A stretch of DNA of 64,000 nt from Hydractinia symbiolongicarpus (lineage: Eukaryota > Cnidaria > Hydrozoa > Anthoathecata > Hydractiniidae): positions 22,755,001 to 22,819,000 of the forward strand of contig NC_079885.1 of the NCBI RefSeq assembly GCF_029227915.1, given 5' to 3'. Shown here one piece after another: positions 11,325 to 22,087 of this stretch. A program made the position numbers and the translations under genes. The first letter of the stretch is position 1. Each line of letters begins with the position of its first letter. The notes beneath the pieces are model-generated. The model ran no database searches and was not told the DNA's origin. It saw only the letters and a program-made list of their open reading frames with translations.

Positions 11325-13434
11325 TTAAAAAACGTTAAAATCTATGTCCTCATCGCTCTCTGAGTTGTTATCAGAGGATTCGGTGCTAGTACCATCAACT
11401 TCAAGAGGCTTTGCGTTTTCACAGTTTTCACATAAACTGGAGCACTCAAGACCGTTTTTTCTGCAACCACAAGCATTGTTGGTGCATGATTTTTTGCATT
11501 TGCACGTTGTTGTTTGAAGTAATGCTTGTGTTGCAGGTTTTTGATCGAGCCATTTTATTACAAGCGAGCTGTTATTCAACGTCCAGCCATGGTCGGTTAT
11601 GCTAATATCTGGAATGAACTGAACAGTGCGTCGTTTCCAGATAAAAGCTTGGTATATAGCTCTTAAAAGATGGTAGCGCAAGGCATCGACTGTTGATGGC
11701 AATCTGTGCTGTATTTTCCACGAGTGAAAAGGTACAATCTTGTACTGTTGATTGTTGAAGATACTGTCTGAGAACTTTATCAACTGCAAACAAAGACAGC
11801 AGCTTTATTATAGCTCTCTTCCGTAGCATCTGCTACATCTCCGAGGATTAAAAAAAAACCTATGTAAAGTGGCTTGGTTTTCATTACGTCAAAGCATTTC
11901 TTTTTTCCTTTTCCATGAAAGGAGCTAACTGAATCGCAACCTGTGAAGGCGTGAAATCCGACGAGAGCATCAGTAACTTCACCAAGGGAGTTCGCGATGT
12001 TATGCATATCGAGAATTTGATTTTGTTCGCCAACGCCAGTTTCCACAAAAAAAACGATGATTAAAATTAGGTTCATCACTCATATTGAGTAGCCAGGCCA
12101 TGAAATTGTACAGTAATGGAGGAACAAATTCTCGAACATCTCTTTTAAAAAAATCAGCAGAAGTGGGTGGCCAGTTTACGATGAACGATTCTGGCGCCTT
12201 GATGACATTGCGCAAGTAAAATGCTGCATGGTAGAGATAGAATTCCTCGCGTCGCGTTATCACCCCACTCACTTTCGTCGCTGGAAGAACTCTCTGATGT
12301 TGTACCTTCACTTTCTGTTAGATTTGCAGATTCTAACATGTCCCCCGTCTCATATTCTTTTAGATAAACAATGTAGCTCTTTCTGCGAAATTTTGGGCGA
12401 TAGAAGACGAGTTCAGGGAAGTCTTTTTGTAACTTTAACCGCAGTCTAGAAGTTTTATAATTGAAAGTATTGCTACCCTGTCTAGCAGCAATATATCTAA
12501 ATTTTCTAACCAGAGTAGTCATATTGACAATTTTTTTCTTCTATTAATTTCATTTTGACATAAGTTTCACAAAATATCTCATAGCAAGACTCGTACTGCG
12601 TCAAATTCTTTTGTTCATTTTTAACATAAAGCTTATAGCAGGGTTTATGATATTGTACTTCGAGCGCAACACAATCTTTTTCTCTCAGCACTGTCAAAAT
12701 TCACTCGTCATTTTTAAATTCGGCCGCAGCCTTCAACTGACCGCATGTCAGTGTCTCAGCTCGTGAAAGAGTTATACGAGTTCGCTTGCCACTAATCTGA
12801 AAATAAATTGTTTCGAATATTATTCGATCATTCGATCATTCGATCATTCGAATAATGTGCTATAAATAAATATTCTTACTTTTTCAGTTTTATAAATGAT
12901 ATTCTTTTCACAAATCATACACTCCGAGGCTAGAACATGCTTCGATCTTTCAGAAATTTTCATAGGCGGAGAAATTCTGCAACTTTTTCTTGCAGGAGGT
13001 ACAATGTCATCTTTTGTTTTTTTGACTGCATAATTCTATGGAGAAATCGAATTGCAGAAAAAAACATATAAAATATAGCTACACACAATTAAACTAACTC
13101 TGCAGCTGAAATCTTTAACATCACATACCTTAGAAATTTCAAATTCCTTTTGTTTTTTATCTTTCGTTTGTTTTAATTTATTGATGTTGGTAAACAACTG
13201 ATAACATTTTCTGTGATAACACAGAGGCGGAAATTCCTTGTTTTCTAGTTTCTTTTCTTCACTCTTGGGAAATACATCGTAGGAATTTTGGGCAATTGCA
13301 CACTCTACGCTATTTAATTTAATCCACTCTTTCCTAAATTCTATAATTCTACGCAATCCTGCACTACTACAACGTACGAGTGTTTCGTTTACTACACAAT
13401 CCGAATGAATAAAACAAAAGCTTTCGTTTTCCAT
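11325..13434 (-). pseudogene. Decayed transposon-borne cysteine-rich protein (HAFTGCD/CXC-like family)
   Basis: I believe this belongs to a large multicopy family of unnamed proteins common in cnidarian and mollusc genomes; that recollection needs a search. Exon 1 (13129-13434) has paired cysteines and a CYHRKCYQLF zinc-ligand-like segment and ends at a GTATGT donor. A second coding stretch (about 12880-13025) contains ECMICEKN and ends at GTAAGA. A third (about 12530-12797) contains EKDCVALEVQYHKPCYKLY but is cut by an in-frame TGA at about 12,690. Later pieces, in shifting frames, are YHAAFYLRNVIKAPESF, VGFHAFTGCDSVSSFHGKGK (about 11,880-11,980) and, at the C-terminus, CKCKKSCTNNACGCRKNGLE, which resembles a tesmin/TSO1 CXC domain, followed by an acidic tail. 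Stop codon, frameshifts and an apparent internal deletion make it nonfunctional here. Confidence 0.75.
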
Positions 13435-13732
13435 TTCTCATTCGCGCTCATTCAAGTTTGTTTACTTTGTAAATCGCGTGGTCAGCATTTTTTTTCAAAA
13501 TTATATTTTACCAACTGTAAATCGCAGTGGGCATAATAGATTTTCGGTCATTCCGTATTGTAGCAGGTGGTTCTTAGATCAGAACAAACTGCTAAATAGG
13601 GCGGAGAAAGACGTGGCAGATCGTCGAAGAAACTTGTCATTATAATTGTATTTTTTGAAAAAACTGCGGGTTTACGGAGTTGGTAACATCATTTTTTCTC
13701 ATATAGAACATTGTTTCTATGAACTTTTGGAA

Positions 13733-13797
13733 GAAAATATCGGTCACCAAATTTGGACAACGAAACTGAACGATATTGTTGTATAGCCCACGGCCTA
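13733..13797 (-). repeat. Right terminal inverted repeat
   Basis: The reverse complement begins TAGGCCGTGGGCTAT and has the subterminal CGTTG...ATTTGGTGACC block, with a spacer unrelated to that of the left end. Confidence 0.85.
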
Positions 13798-14102
13798 AAT
13801 ATTCTCATGTATGAACTGCGCGTGGAGGAATTGCAGAGTATACGCGATTTTAAAGAATGCCGCCGAATATTTTTGATGAGTTCCTTAATCTTATAGAAGC
13901 ACATTTACGAAACCCAATTCCTGCTAAGAGGCTGGCTTCTCCAAATCTCAATAAAATTTTCAGTCGCTTCTTGCTTCTCTATTCTCGGGTGAATTATCTT
14001 GTTCAAATCTTTGTTTTCAAAAATGTTTACGCCATCGCGCGCAACAAACACGTGTGCGAAAACAATGGATTTGATTTAAAACAATAGAAAAGAATGTCAT
14101 TG

Positions 14103-14140
14103 AAAAATTAAAAGTTGAACATGTTCAACTTTTAATTTTT
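14103..14140. repeat. 38-bp perfect palindrome
   Basis: Each 19-base half (right half TGTTCAACTTTTAATTTTT) is the exact reverse complement of the other, with no spacer. It lies near the right edge of the Harbinger remnant and may be part of its terminal structure. Confidence 0.9.
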
Positions 14141-14614
14141 AAGGATCATTGCCTATCAGAATCAAAGCAAATCAGAGCCTAGGGGATTAATTATAATTAT
14201 TATTGCACATAAAGTTTAAACATTTCTCTTCTCCCTTTATTGGGGTAAAGTGATGTTAAGTATCTATTTATGTAATTGCAGAGGATTGACATTCATAAAA
14301 AATAACCAATCAGGAACAAGCTGTAGTTACGGTTATTGACATTTTCGGACCTGTGTGAAAAACTACTTCTTCGTAGAGCTTGAAATTAAATCTTAGAAAG
14401 TTGATACGAAATGCTCTTTATGTGTTTGTAACGATATAAGTAGTTTAATATTTCTTTTATCTTCCTGGCTGTTGTTACACAGGATAACCATTTAAAAAAA
14501 AGTACAATATTTACAAATATATATATATGAAAAATTTCTGTTTTCCAACGGGTCCTGCTCTCTCTCCTGTTCTAAGAAGAAGTTACTGCGCGCATATATT
14601 CTTAAACTTGCTAC

Positions 14615-14932
14615 TTAATTTTTCTTTTTGTTTTGTCTATTATAAGCATCACAACCTTCACATGAAATTTCGTAAACAGTATTGCTTTGATCTTCCAGGT
14701 TAATTTTGTCCTTTGGTTTAGACACAATACTGCGTGGTGTATCTTCAGAGTTGAAAATAAATTTGATCTTTTGTTTCTTTTTAAATTCGACGAACGATCT
14801 CGCTAGTACCTTTGACAAAGAGTATAAGTGCTGACGCAGTGATTTTTTCTGATGTTCCACTATTGCCTTATTTGGTATTTTACTTTTAATGTGAGACTTG
14901 GCTGAAATACTCGGTTCGTTTAAACGGAAGGT
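14615..14932 (-). mobile_element. Penelope-like retroelement fragment
   Basis: The open frame reads KIKFIFNSEDTPRSIVSKPK, then a DKINLEDQSNTVYEISCEGC segment. This is the linker between reverse transcriptase and the GIY-YIG endonuclease in Penelope-like elements, where the sequence usually runs KDKI...VVYKIPC..C...YIG. The GIY-YIG catalytic part is lost: the frame ends in a lysine-rich tail directly after CDAYN. It is closed upstream by a stop at 14933-14935. Only about 100 residues remain, so this is a dead fragment. Confidence 0.65.
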
Positions 14933-14935
14933 CTA

Positions 14936-16959
14936 AACATGACGGATAACCTGCATGGGAAAATTTGTGAAAGGTTTCTTGTCTCCTTTGCTCTCATTGT
15001 ATCTCCTTCTTTTTTTTCGATTGCCTCTTTCAGTTTTGAAATTATTTCTATCGTAAGAATTGGAGCTGGAGAGCTTGGAATTGGAGAATTTATTTATTAC
15101 GATAGCAGATTTGTCTCTTAAGTCAAAGCTCTAATTAATACCTGATGGTAGTTTCTTTGCGTCTGTCATTGATTTTGGTGAACTTCTTGGGGTGTCCGTA
15201 TTTAACTGATTTCCTTTTCTTTTTATAAACGGTCGACGATAAGACTTGATTTAATGGTGTTGTTGGAACTAAGTATTTTATGATTTAAGATGTTTCTTGT
15301 TGCATGGTTCATTTAGTATCTTGCATATTTATTCTTGATATCTCTTGTGATCTGACTTTTGCCAAAGTGGATTCTTTTGTTTTGTTTGATAACATTGCAT
15401 TATTTCGATTTGTTTTTTTGTCTTATTTTTGAAGATTTATATTTCTTCAACATGATAGTTTAATAGTTAAATTTTCACGAGAATAAATTTTCGCGAATTT
15501 CGTGAGTTTGCGAATAAATTCTCACCAATAATTCGATAAAGAAATATTTTTCGCGAAATTGAATTCTGGCATTATATTTGAACTTTGCGAAAATTAGTTG
15601 GAGGACAAAGCGTAGAAACGTATTTAAAAGGAGCGGAAGTAGCAACTCTCATTGGCATGGGACCTCATTCAGTTAGGAAAGCCACCCCTATAAATACACT
15701 TGCAGAATTTTGGAAAAGTTACAGCCATAACAATCAAGTACTCAAGTGCATATCAGAACAGGAATCACGATTTTGATAGAAAAATAAAATCAAAAAGGAG
15801 TAAAAACTTAAAATATTCTTCATTTAACGATTTTTTTACTCATTAAGGAACACGGGAAACGGGTTATTCCGCACTGGATGTTTATTTAAAAAAAGAGTGC
15901 TACTCTAGGCGTTTATTTGGAAGGGGGCGCTTCCTTTAAAAATCTAGGGCGTTGTTCTAAATCACAAAATTCAATAGACTAAAAAATAATTCAAACTGAA
16001 CTACAAAGCGAAAGTTTGAATACTCTTTGCTGTTAAATAAACAAGAACAGTTTCTAGCTGCAGTTTTATCGTTTTAAACAATTAATCTCAAACTTCCTCG
16101 TTATTGTTGACCCTTGTATACCCTTGGTGTTTGTGTGATCATTCGTAAATATATAAACATTGGCGTTTAATGGCGTAGTTGAGCATGGGCGTTTTTTGGA
16201 AGTGTAGGGTTGTCCCCAAAGTTCTCAATTTTGAAAAATTTTTTCAAAGGTTTTTTAAACAACTCCATAAGTAAATTTTTTAACAACTTTTTCGTCAATC
16301 TCCTCAATTTTACTTTTTCAACATGTCGCGTGTTTTTATTTTCAAAATGGTTAGAAATAATTTGTATTTTGGCATTACCACTGAAATTTTTTTTCAATTT
16401 CTTTGAAAAATATGAAAATCTCCTCGACGGTTAATTTGAAAATACCGTCATCCATTCAAAAAAGCTTAACAGCTTTTTCAAAAGTCCTCACATCTCCTCA
16501 AATTTGACTCCATAAAATAACCGACAAACGGAATTGGTTATTCACGACACTCATCATAGAAGATTGAAAATGAAAATTGAAAATAGTATACACGGGAACA
16601 GCTAATTTAAATTTCCTGAATATTGTCAATCTTATCCTAAAAAGAATGTATGTTTATCAAAGGGCGTTAGATGTTTATTGCAAATTTTAAAGTTGACAGG
16701 AAATTTATTCACGGAGGACGATGAAAGAAAGGGAAGGCTCTTAATAAAGGCGTTACTGTAAATGGCGCCAAAAGATCTATAATGGTTGGATCATTTAAAT
16801 TCCGAGTTCACAGCAAACTCGCAACATATGAGCACCGAACTGTCATCTACATAGCACTAGTCATGCATCTTGCCTACACGGTTCTTAAATGAGTCTGAAT
16901 TATTAAGTTTCAAAAATAGTTTTTTGCAGTTCGGGTAAATGTGTCACATTATTATTTCA
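14936..16959. other. AT-rich repetitive intergenic DNA
   Basis: No gene supported. Around 15,475-15,600 there are interspersed TTCGCGAA/CGCGAAATT motifs in both orientations. Around 15,840-15,960 and 16,650-16,760 there are GGGCG..TTTATT segments resembling decayed MITEs. The open frame at 15,585-15,776 is unrecognised. Confidence 0.4.
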
Positions 16960-16968
16960 TTAAAATAC

Positions 16969-17076
16969 CAACCTCGTCCCCATGTTGTTATTTTAATGTT
17001 AGGCTTAGTGAAGCTTTTTTATATTTGAACTGCCTGGAAAAATAAAAAAGCCTTACAAGTCCTAGGGATGAGGTTG
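16969..17076. mobile_element. Short MITE, 9-bp target duplication
   Basis: Inverted termini CAACCTCGTCCCCA and (complemented) CAACCTCATCCCTA enclose about 80 bp. TTAAAATAC flanks it at 16960-16968 and 17077-17085. It belongs to the same family as 17658-17739 and 20537-20637 and lies upstream of the MGAT4-like gene. Confidence 0.8.
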
Positions 17077-17316
17077 TTAAAATACAAGTTTTCAAGTTCA
17101 CACGTGTGACGAATTTTTCTACACGTAACACGTTGCTAAGCGACAAATATATACACTTCTATTTTTACAATGTTTGTAACCCTGGGTTACTTCGCGAATA
17201 AATGGTAAAAATGAAAACGCACGTGTTTGAATTCTACAAAGCATAATCGAGAAAGAAAAAGAAGTTCGTCTTTTGCAAGTGAAGAACACATCTTTGGTCG
17301 AGGACAAACTTTTGCA

Positions 17317-19371
17317 ATGTTGGGTCGGATAAATACGGAATATTTAACGACGGGATGTGCACTGTGTTTTTTTGTCGCATTGTTATTGTTAAATACTTGG
17401 ATCGTCTATAAAGGTACGGACTTCTTCGCACGTTCTTTTTATATAAACAACTCTACTTTTGTTTTCTTAATTTCTTTCCAATTTCGAGAGAGAGAGAATT
17501 GTTGACAGGGTACTGTATTTTTTTCATGTTTTTTTCCCTCAATTTTTTTTTAATTTTTTTTTTTATATTATACAGCCTTTTTTGTTTGAGCCTCTATTTT
17601 AAAATTATTGAAAAACCGGCTAATACATTAATTAAAAATGCTATGACATGCAAAGCCACACCTCGTCCTCAGCGCATTTTGCCTTGTTGATGAAGTTCCA
17701 CCAGATACCCAGGGCCACAAGACCCTGGGGACGAGGTTGGCAAAGCCTGGTGGAATGAACGAGAAAAACGTTTATAACCCTATAAAACAGTGATCTCTCG
17801 ATTTTCAAATTTGCATGATTGGTTAAACTACATAATATTATACATCGCAGAGGCAAGAAACAAATTCAAGATGTAGATGATATACTAAAGTAACAAAAAA
17901 ATTTCTGCTACATAAAAAAAGGGCTGTGCCTCTCTCCCTAAAATTTAAAAGGCCCCTTACTTACAAACATCTCTCTTCGTTCCACGTAGAAAGTTGGTGC
18001 CAAGATGGTAGCTTTATTTTGGATGAAGTGTTTGCGTACGATCGTGATGAAAAGCCAATCAGAAGAAGAGAAGCTGCAATCGCTGGTGGTTTAAAAACTC
18101 AACCAGGTAGGTTGGAAATATCGCTTCCACGATCTCTTCTCTTGGGTGTAGTAAAATGCTCTGTTAACAAAGTTGGTAAGAAAATTCCATGTTTACGTTG
18201 TGTCTAACGGTTGCTTATGGCCAACAAGGACTATTTTAGTAACACTGGTCGGTGGCCCATGAAAAAATCCACGGGTTCTCCCATTCTTTGTGTATGTCCC
18301 GCTACTTCCGGTACCATTTTGTGTATTATATAAGAACATAAGAGACCAATGTAAACTTAATGAGACAATTCCCAGGCTAGATTGAATTTAGACTTGCTTA
18401 ACCCTGTTTCTATCACGCACCTTAAGATCAGTGTATGATTACATTGTTTTATACCTTCCTAAAAGTCTCTACTTTAATTTTATATTTGTTTCCCGACCAC
18501 GTCGGACCTGTTGTATACTCTCTAAGATCGTGCCGGCGGGAGGGGGATCTCTTAAGACCCCCTGGTAACTCCCCTTTCTCCACCGCCCTTTTCAAACTTT
18601 GTAAAAAAGTTTATATATAAATTTGTTTGTTTTTCAGTTTTCCTTCTCATTGGGATACCTACCGTGTTTCGTGAGTACAAAAACAACACCGTGTTTTATC
18701 TACCACGCACGTTAAAAGCATTAATCAACCCCCTGACGGAAAAAGAGAAAGAAACCATGCAAATTTTAATAATACTGGCTGATCGAGATAACAAGAAAAG
18801 AAAATATATTTACGAACAAGTTACGGCTCTTTTCGGCGATGAGCTAAAGAACGGATTAATCAACGTTATCGGGATTCCCGATCGGTTTTATTTGCAACTT
18901 TATGACTTGCCAAGAACATACGGCGACTCTGCTCGAAGGTTGTACTGGCGCTCAAAACAATCATTAGATTATGCGTATATATTTAATTATGCTCATAATT
19001 TGTGTCAATACTATATGCAAATCGAAGATGACGTCATCGCTGAATATGATTATTATCACGTGATCAGGCAAGACATAAAAGAACACAACGAAAAAACTAT
19101 TGGTGAAAGTCGGGATGTATTGCCCTGGGAGGATAAGCAAGCAAAACAACCCTGGATGGTTTTGGAATATTACAAACTCGGATTCATAGGTCGACTGATA
19201 CCTTCCTTTTATCTTCCAATGCTTTCGACTTTTGTTCGAACGTTTTACAACGAGATGCCGGTTGATTGGCTGTATCCACATTTGGCGGGAATGATGGGCA
19301 TCCCTGCTGGTAAACTCGAGCACAGTCTTTTCACGCACATTGGTAAACAAAGCTCATCTGCGGGCACATAG
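17317..19371 (+). CDS. MGAT4-like (GT54) N-acetylglucosaminyltransferase, short form
   Basis: Family members add beta-1,4-GlcNAc branches to N-glycan cores in the Golgi. Three exons join in phase: 17317-17413, 17990-18106 and 18638-19371 (stop TAG), giving 315 residues. The first in-frame ATG (17317) leaves a short basic cytosolic tail and a signal anchor at about residues 13-30 (CALCFFVALLLLNTWIVY), typical of type II Golgi enzymes. Exon 3 starts with the family landmark FLLIGIPTVFRE. It continues through RLYWRSKQSLDYAYIFNYA, the acidic YMQIEDD motif (IEDD at residues 200-203, the metal/nucleotide-sugar site in LEDD form in vertebrates), MVLEYYKLGFIGRLI and PVDWLYPHL, and ends in SLFTHIGKQSS. 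Vertebrate MGAT4A-C are about 480-535 residues; the C-terminal lectin-like domain is missing here. Intron 1 carries a MITE and intron 2 a Helitron-like element. Confidence 0.88.
17658..17739. mobile_element. Short MITE in MGAT4 intron 1, 8-bp target duplication
   Basis: Termini ACCTCGTCCTCAG and CTGGGGACGAGGTTG are inverted. GCAAAGCC flanks the element exactly at 17650-17657 and 17740-17747, which fits a hAT-like 8-bp duplication. Confidence 0.85.
18245..18335 (-). mobile_element. Short Helitron-like element in MGAT4 intron 2
   Basis: On the minus strand it runs TCTTATATAATAC, CAAAATGGTACCGGAAG, then the ATCCACGGG-type hairpin and CACCGACCAG. It lacks a (GTCY)n core and is about 91 bp. Confidence 0.65.
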
Positions 19372-19748
19372 TGATATTTTGTTTATTCCCACACTACTAA
19401 TGTATTAACCTGTGAGACGTAACATTTATCAACGGCGGGAAGGCCATGGACATGTCTCGATTAACCAGAGATATATATGAATGTATATGTATTTTCCACG
19501 AACGATAAGTTTGCCTATCAAGACCTTTCCTAATATTTGCTGTTGTTGAAACTTTTGTTATTTTTCGTTATCTTTGGATTCAGTATGGTTGAATTAACAC
19601 GCGGTAAAACTTTAACTTGTTTCAGTTGCAGGAAGTCCTGTGGTATTACTGTCACAGTCAAAGCTTCTGAATTAAATTAAAGAAACCGTTGTTGCAGATT
19701 ATCTATTAGGGCTTTCATGCACACGGCTGAATGTTGTTGTGAGAAGAA

Positions 19749-19754
19749 AATAAA
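19749..19754 (+). promoter_or_regulatory. Candidate polyadenylation signal of the MGAT4-like gene
   Basis: AATAAA lies about 380 bp beyond the stop codon at 19371 and is followed by a T-rich stretch. Confidence 0.45.
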
Positions 19755-20528
19755 TGAGATGAGCTTTTTTCATTCTTGTCTCATCATCTACTTCATCCTT
19801 TTTCGTTATCTTCTTCATTCTTTTTTGTTCATACTTTTTCGTTATCTTCTTCATTTTTAACTTATTGCTTGGAGCTCGTTCGAGTTTTCAGCGCTAAATT
19901 CTAATATTTAATTCAAACAAAACTGAATATAAAAAACCGCAACTGGTTTGTATAGCAGCGTACTGTCCATTTTCAAGTGGTTTCATCAAAATAAGTTTTT
20001 AATTTATGTAGGTGGTGTATTTTGTTGCTGGTGGTATGACACGGAAGATTTCTTGTAAGTTTGATGAGTGATTCACTAAGTATCTCGTGTCTGCTGGCAT
20101 ATACGCTAAAGATGTGGTCCACAGTAGGTCATTTTACGTTTCAGATATACGATATACCTTAACGGTTTTTGCGATAGAATAAGATCGTATGATAGAAATA
20201 TTTAATTTTGGATAAATTTTTTTCCCCCAAATCAGTACAATTTATAATATGTTGCGGAAAACAAGAAATTAAGCCGCTAAATATCTTTAAAATTCTCTTT
20301 ATCTCTTTAACTTTATGGTGGCTACCTACATGCACCATGTTAAGATATGCGTAAAAAATCTGAAACAGGCATGTAGCCAACCTTTACAACCACAATTTGC
20401 ATTTGCTAAAATTTGGATGAATTAAGATGACATTTTAGATTTCGTTATTGTTTTTAATATCTGCCGACCTATATTTATATATAATTATGTCATAGTAAAC
20501 AGCCATATTTTGAGCGAATTAAAAAAAA
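19755..20528. other. Intergenic, nothing recognised
   Basis: T-rich after 19,770, including repeated TTTTTCGTTATCTTCTTCAT-like segments around 19,795-19,860. No exon was seen. Confidence 0.45.
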
Positions 20529-20536
20529 TAAACTTC

Positions 20537-20637
20537 CCAAACTCGTCCCCAGGGTCTGTAGCCCCTGAGCCCTTATTACGGAATGGCCACCACTATCAAC
20601 TTCATTAACAACGCAAAATGCCCTGGGAACGAGGTTG
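20537..20637. mobile_element. Short MITE, 8-bp target duplication
   Basis: Termini ACTCGTCCCCAGGG and CCCTGGGAACGAGGTTG are inverted. The flanks TAAACTTC (20529-20536) and TAAGCTTC (20638-20645) match at seven of eight bases. Confidence 0.8.
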
Positions 20638-20645
20638 TAAGCTTC

Positions 20646-21189
20646 TCTTAAGAGAATTGTAGGCTTTCGGCCAGAGAATAGAATCAACTGCGTTTTCTGT
20701 TGCGTCTGAAAATATATTTAGTAGGCCTATCAAAATTGCTTGACATATTGAAGCTGATTTTCAGGAGGACGACAACTACTAAAATCTCTTACAAGGAATT
20801 CATACTGTGTATGTTCAATTTTATTTCATTTGTGGGTGAACAAACAGATTGTTGTTCATGCTTCGCCCGCGGACTTATTAACTAGGCATAACTTTAGATA
20901 CACATTTGATTAAGTGCTAAAATTTTGTGACTGTTCCTAAGTTTTTTTATTGCTTCTGATGAAAAAAAAAATTTTGAAAAATTTTGTACTTTGCTGGGGG
21001 TATTGCTTTTTTTAGATGGGGGTAAATTTTTTGGAATTTTGAAAGCCGTTGAAAGTTCATGTAAGAATGTTATAAGATGTTGTATTGGGTATATAAATAT
21101 TTATTACATGTATGTTGGTTACTAAGTGGTAACCAAGGTGTGGCTAATATATGGTTACTAGGGACAAAAAGCAGACCAGATTTGAAGGA
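20646..21189. other. Intergenic, nothing recognised
   Basis: AT-rich with short open frames only; leads into the CRE-motif repeat. Confidence 0.4.
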
Positions 21190-21700
21190 AAAATCGATCC
21201 AGCAAATTGACGTCATTTCAGATCCCAATAACGTCATTATATTGTTTTCCTTACCTCGATTATCTTTAAATGTCCTGTTTTACATATATGCCAAGTTTAA
21301 TGACATGAGCATCGATATTTCTGGTAGAACGGTTCTTTGTATCTATATCGTTAAAATATGAATTTTTTGCCGAAATGACGTCATTTTTTATCCCAATGAC
21401 GTCATTAAATTACTTTTTTCATGTAAAACACATATTGTGGTATTCATTCCACAAATCTACCAAGAATCAAAGCCATATCATTAGTAACACGCGAGAAAAT
21501 AAAACGTACTGAAAAATTGGGAAAATGACCATTTTCCACATTTGTGACGTCATTTTTAATCCCTATGACGTCATCAAATTACTTTTTTACCTGGATTGAG
21601 TTTGTACTAAGACATTCTCCAATTGAGCCAAGTTTCATCACTTAAGCACAAGTGGTTCAGGATTTATGGCCCGCGGGCACTTTGTGATCCCCCCAGGGTT
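21190..21700. repeat. Three tandem ~168-bp units, each with paired CRE-like TGACGTCA motifs
   Basis: Motif pairs occur at about 21209/21231, 21374/21399 and 21546/21568, always about 22 bp apart with ATCCC(A/T)AT-type sequence between them. Pair-to-pair distance is 165-172 bp. The third unit ends with a TCATCACTTAAG..AAGTGGTTCAG segment that is also found, diverged, in the repeat at 32,640-32,790. Confidence 0.7.
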
Positions 21701-22087
21701 ACAAGGGCCAAAAAAGCTCAGGTATGATAGGGATGGTATTCTTAATGCGGCCATCGTAATAATTTTTTAAAAACGCAAAAAAAAAAGAAAATTGTCTTAT
21801 GCGTAAAATCTTACTAATACTTTTGTGACCAAATGTTTTCGTGAAGGCGAGGAGGAATCCTAGGTGAAGAAGAGCTTTGAATGCAAAATAAGTCCAACTA
21901 TTATTTTTTTTTACTTTCGGCAAAATTTCTTTTGGTAGTATAGGATTATAATACAACTTAGTGTTTCTGAATACTGTTTGATATACTGTCTGCCATCGTT
22001 ATAACAGAGAATAAATAAACATAAACAAAACTTTTTGTAAAATATGCATTCTTAGATAAAATACACATAACCGTATTTTCCAGAAAA
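21701..22087. other. Intergenic, nothing recognised
   Basis: AT-rich with homopolymer A and T runs; no coding features. Confidence 0.4.

Larger units (their letters stand above)
10769..13797 (-). mobile_element. 3029-bp TIR DNA transposon with AAT target duplication
   Basis: Both ends carry TAGGCCGTGGGCTAT in inverted orientation. They also share a subterminal inverted block (CGTTG..., then ATTTGGTGACC.ATATTTT) separated from the end by unrelated sequence. The element is flanked by AAT at 10766-10768 and 13798-13800. Removing it with one AAT restores the reading frame of the surrounding Harbinger transposase, which fixes both borders to the base. Its only gene is the decayed minus-strand CXC/HAFTGCD-type gene at 11325-13434. 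The superfamily is uncertain. A 3-bp duplication is compatible with Harbinger- or Academ-like elements, but the protein is not a transposase I can name. Confidence 0.85.
10628..13920 (+). pseudogene. Harbinger-type (HARBI1-like) transposase, interrupted
   Basis: The ATG at 10628 opens a 47-codon frame with a basic KRRKRKQR stretch, then VWAKPWLNRR and LGIYN, the usual start of PIF/Harbinger transposases. The frame stops at 10768, where another transposon begins, and resumes at 13798 as NILMYELRVEELQSIRDFKE. A small frameshift near 13857 then moves it into the frame reading MPPNIFDEFLNLIEAHLRNP. That is the continuing Harbinger N-terminal domain, whose WxRPW...G.Y..L..ELR.ED...F..F.RM...FDELL pattern is familiar from the family. 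The catalytic DDE domain is absent, so the copy was already dead or truncated. Beyond about 13,920 the similarity is lost. Confidence 0.75.

Noticed and set aside
11411-11605. Plus-strand frame over the transposon gene's cysteine-rich end
   Set aside because: Antisense shadow of the CXC-like coding sequence on the minus strand.
16167-16434. Overlapping frames on both strands rich in Phe, Leu, Lys and Asn
   Set aside because: Low-complexity A/T sequence gives mirror-image frames; no splice context or family match.
17227-17316. Extension of the MGAT4 first exon upstream of 17317
   Set aside because: The frame is open from a TTG but has no ATG before 17317 and is closed upstream by TGA; it is more likely 5' UTR.
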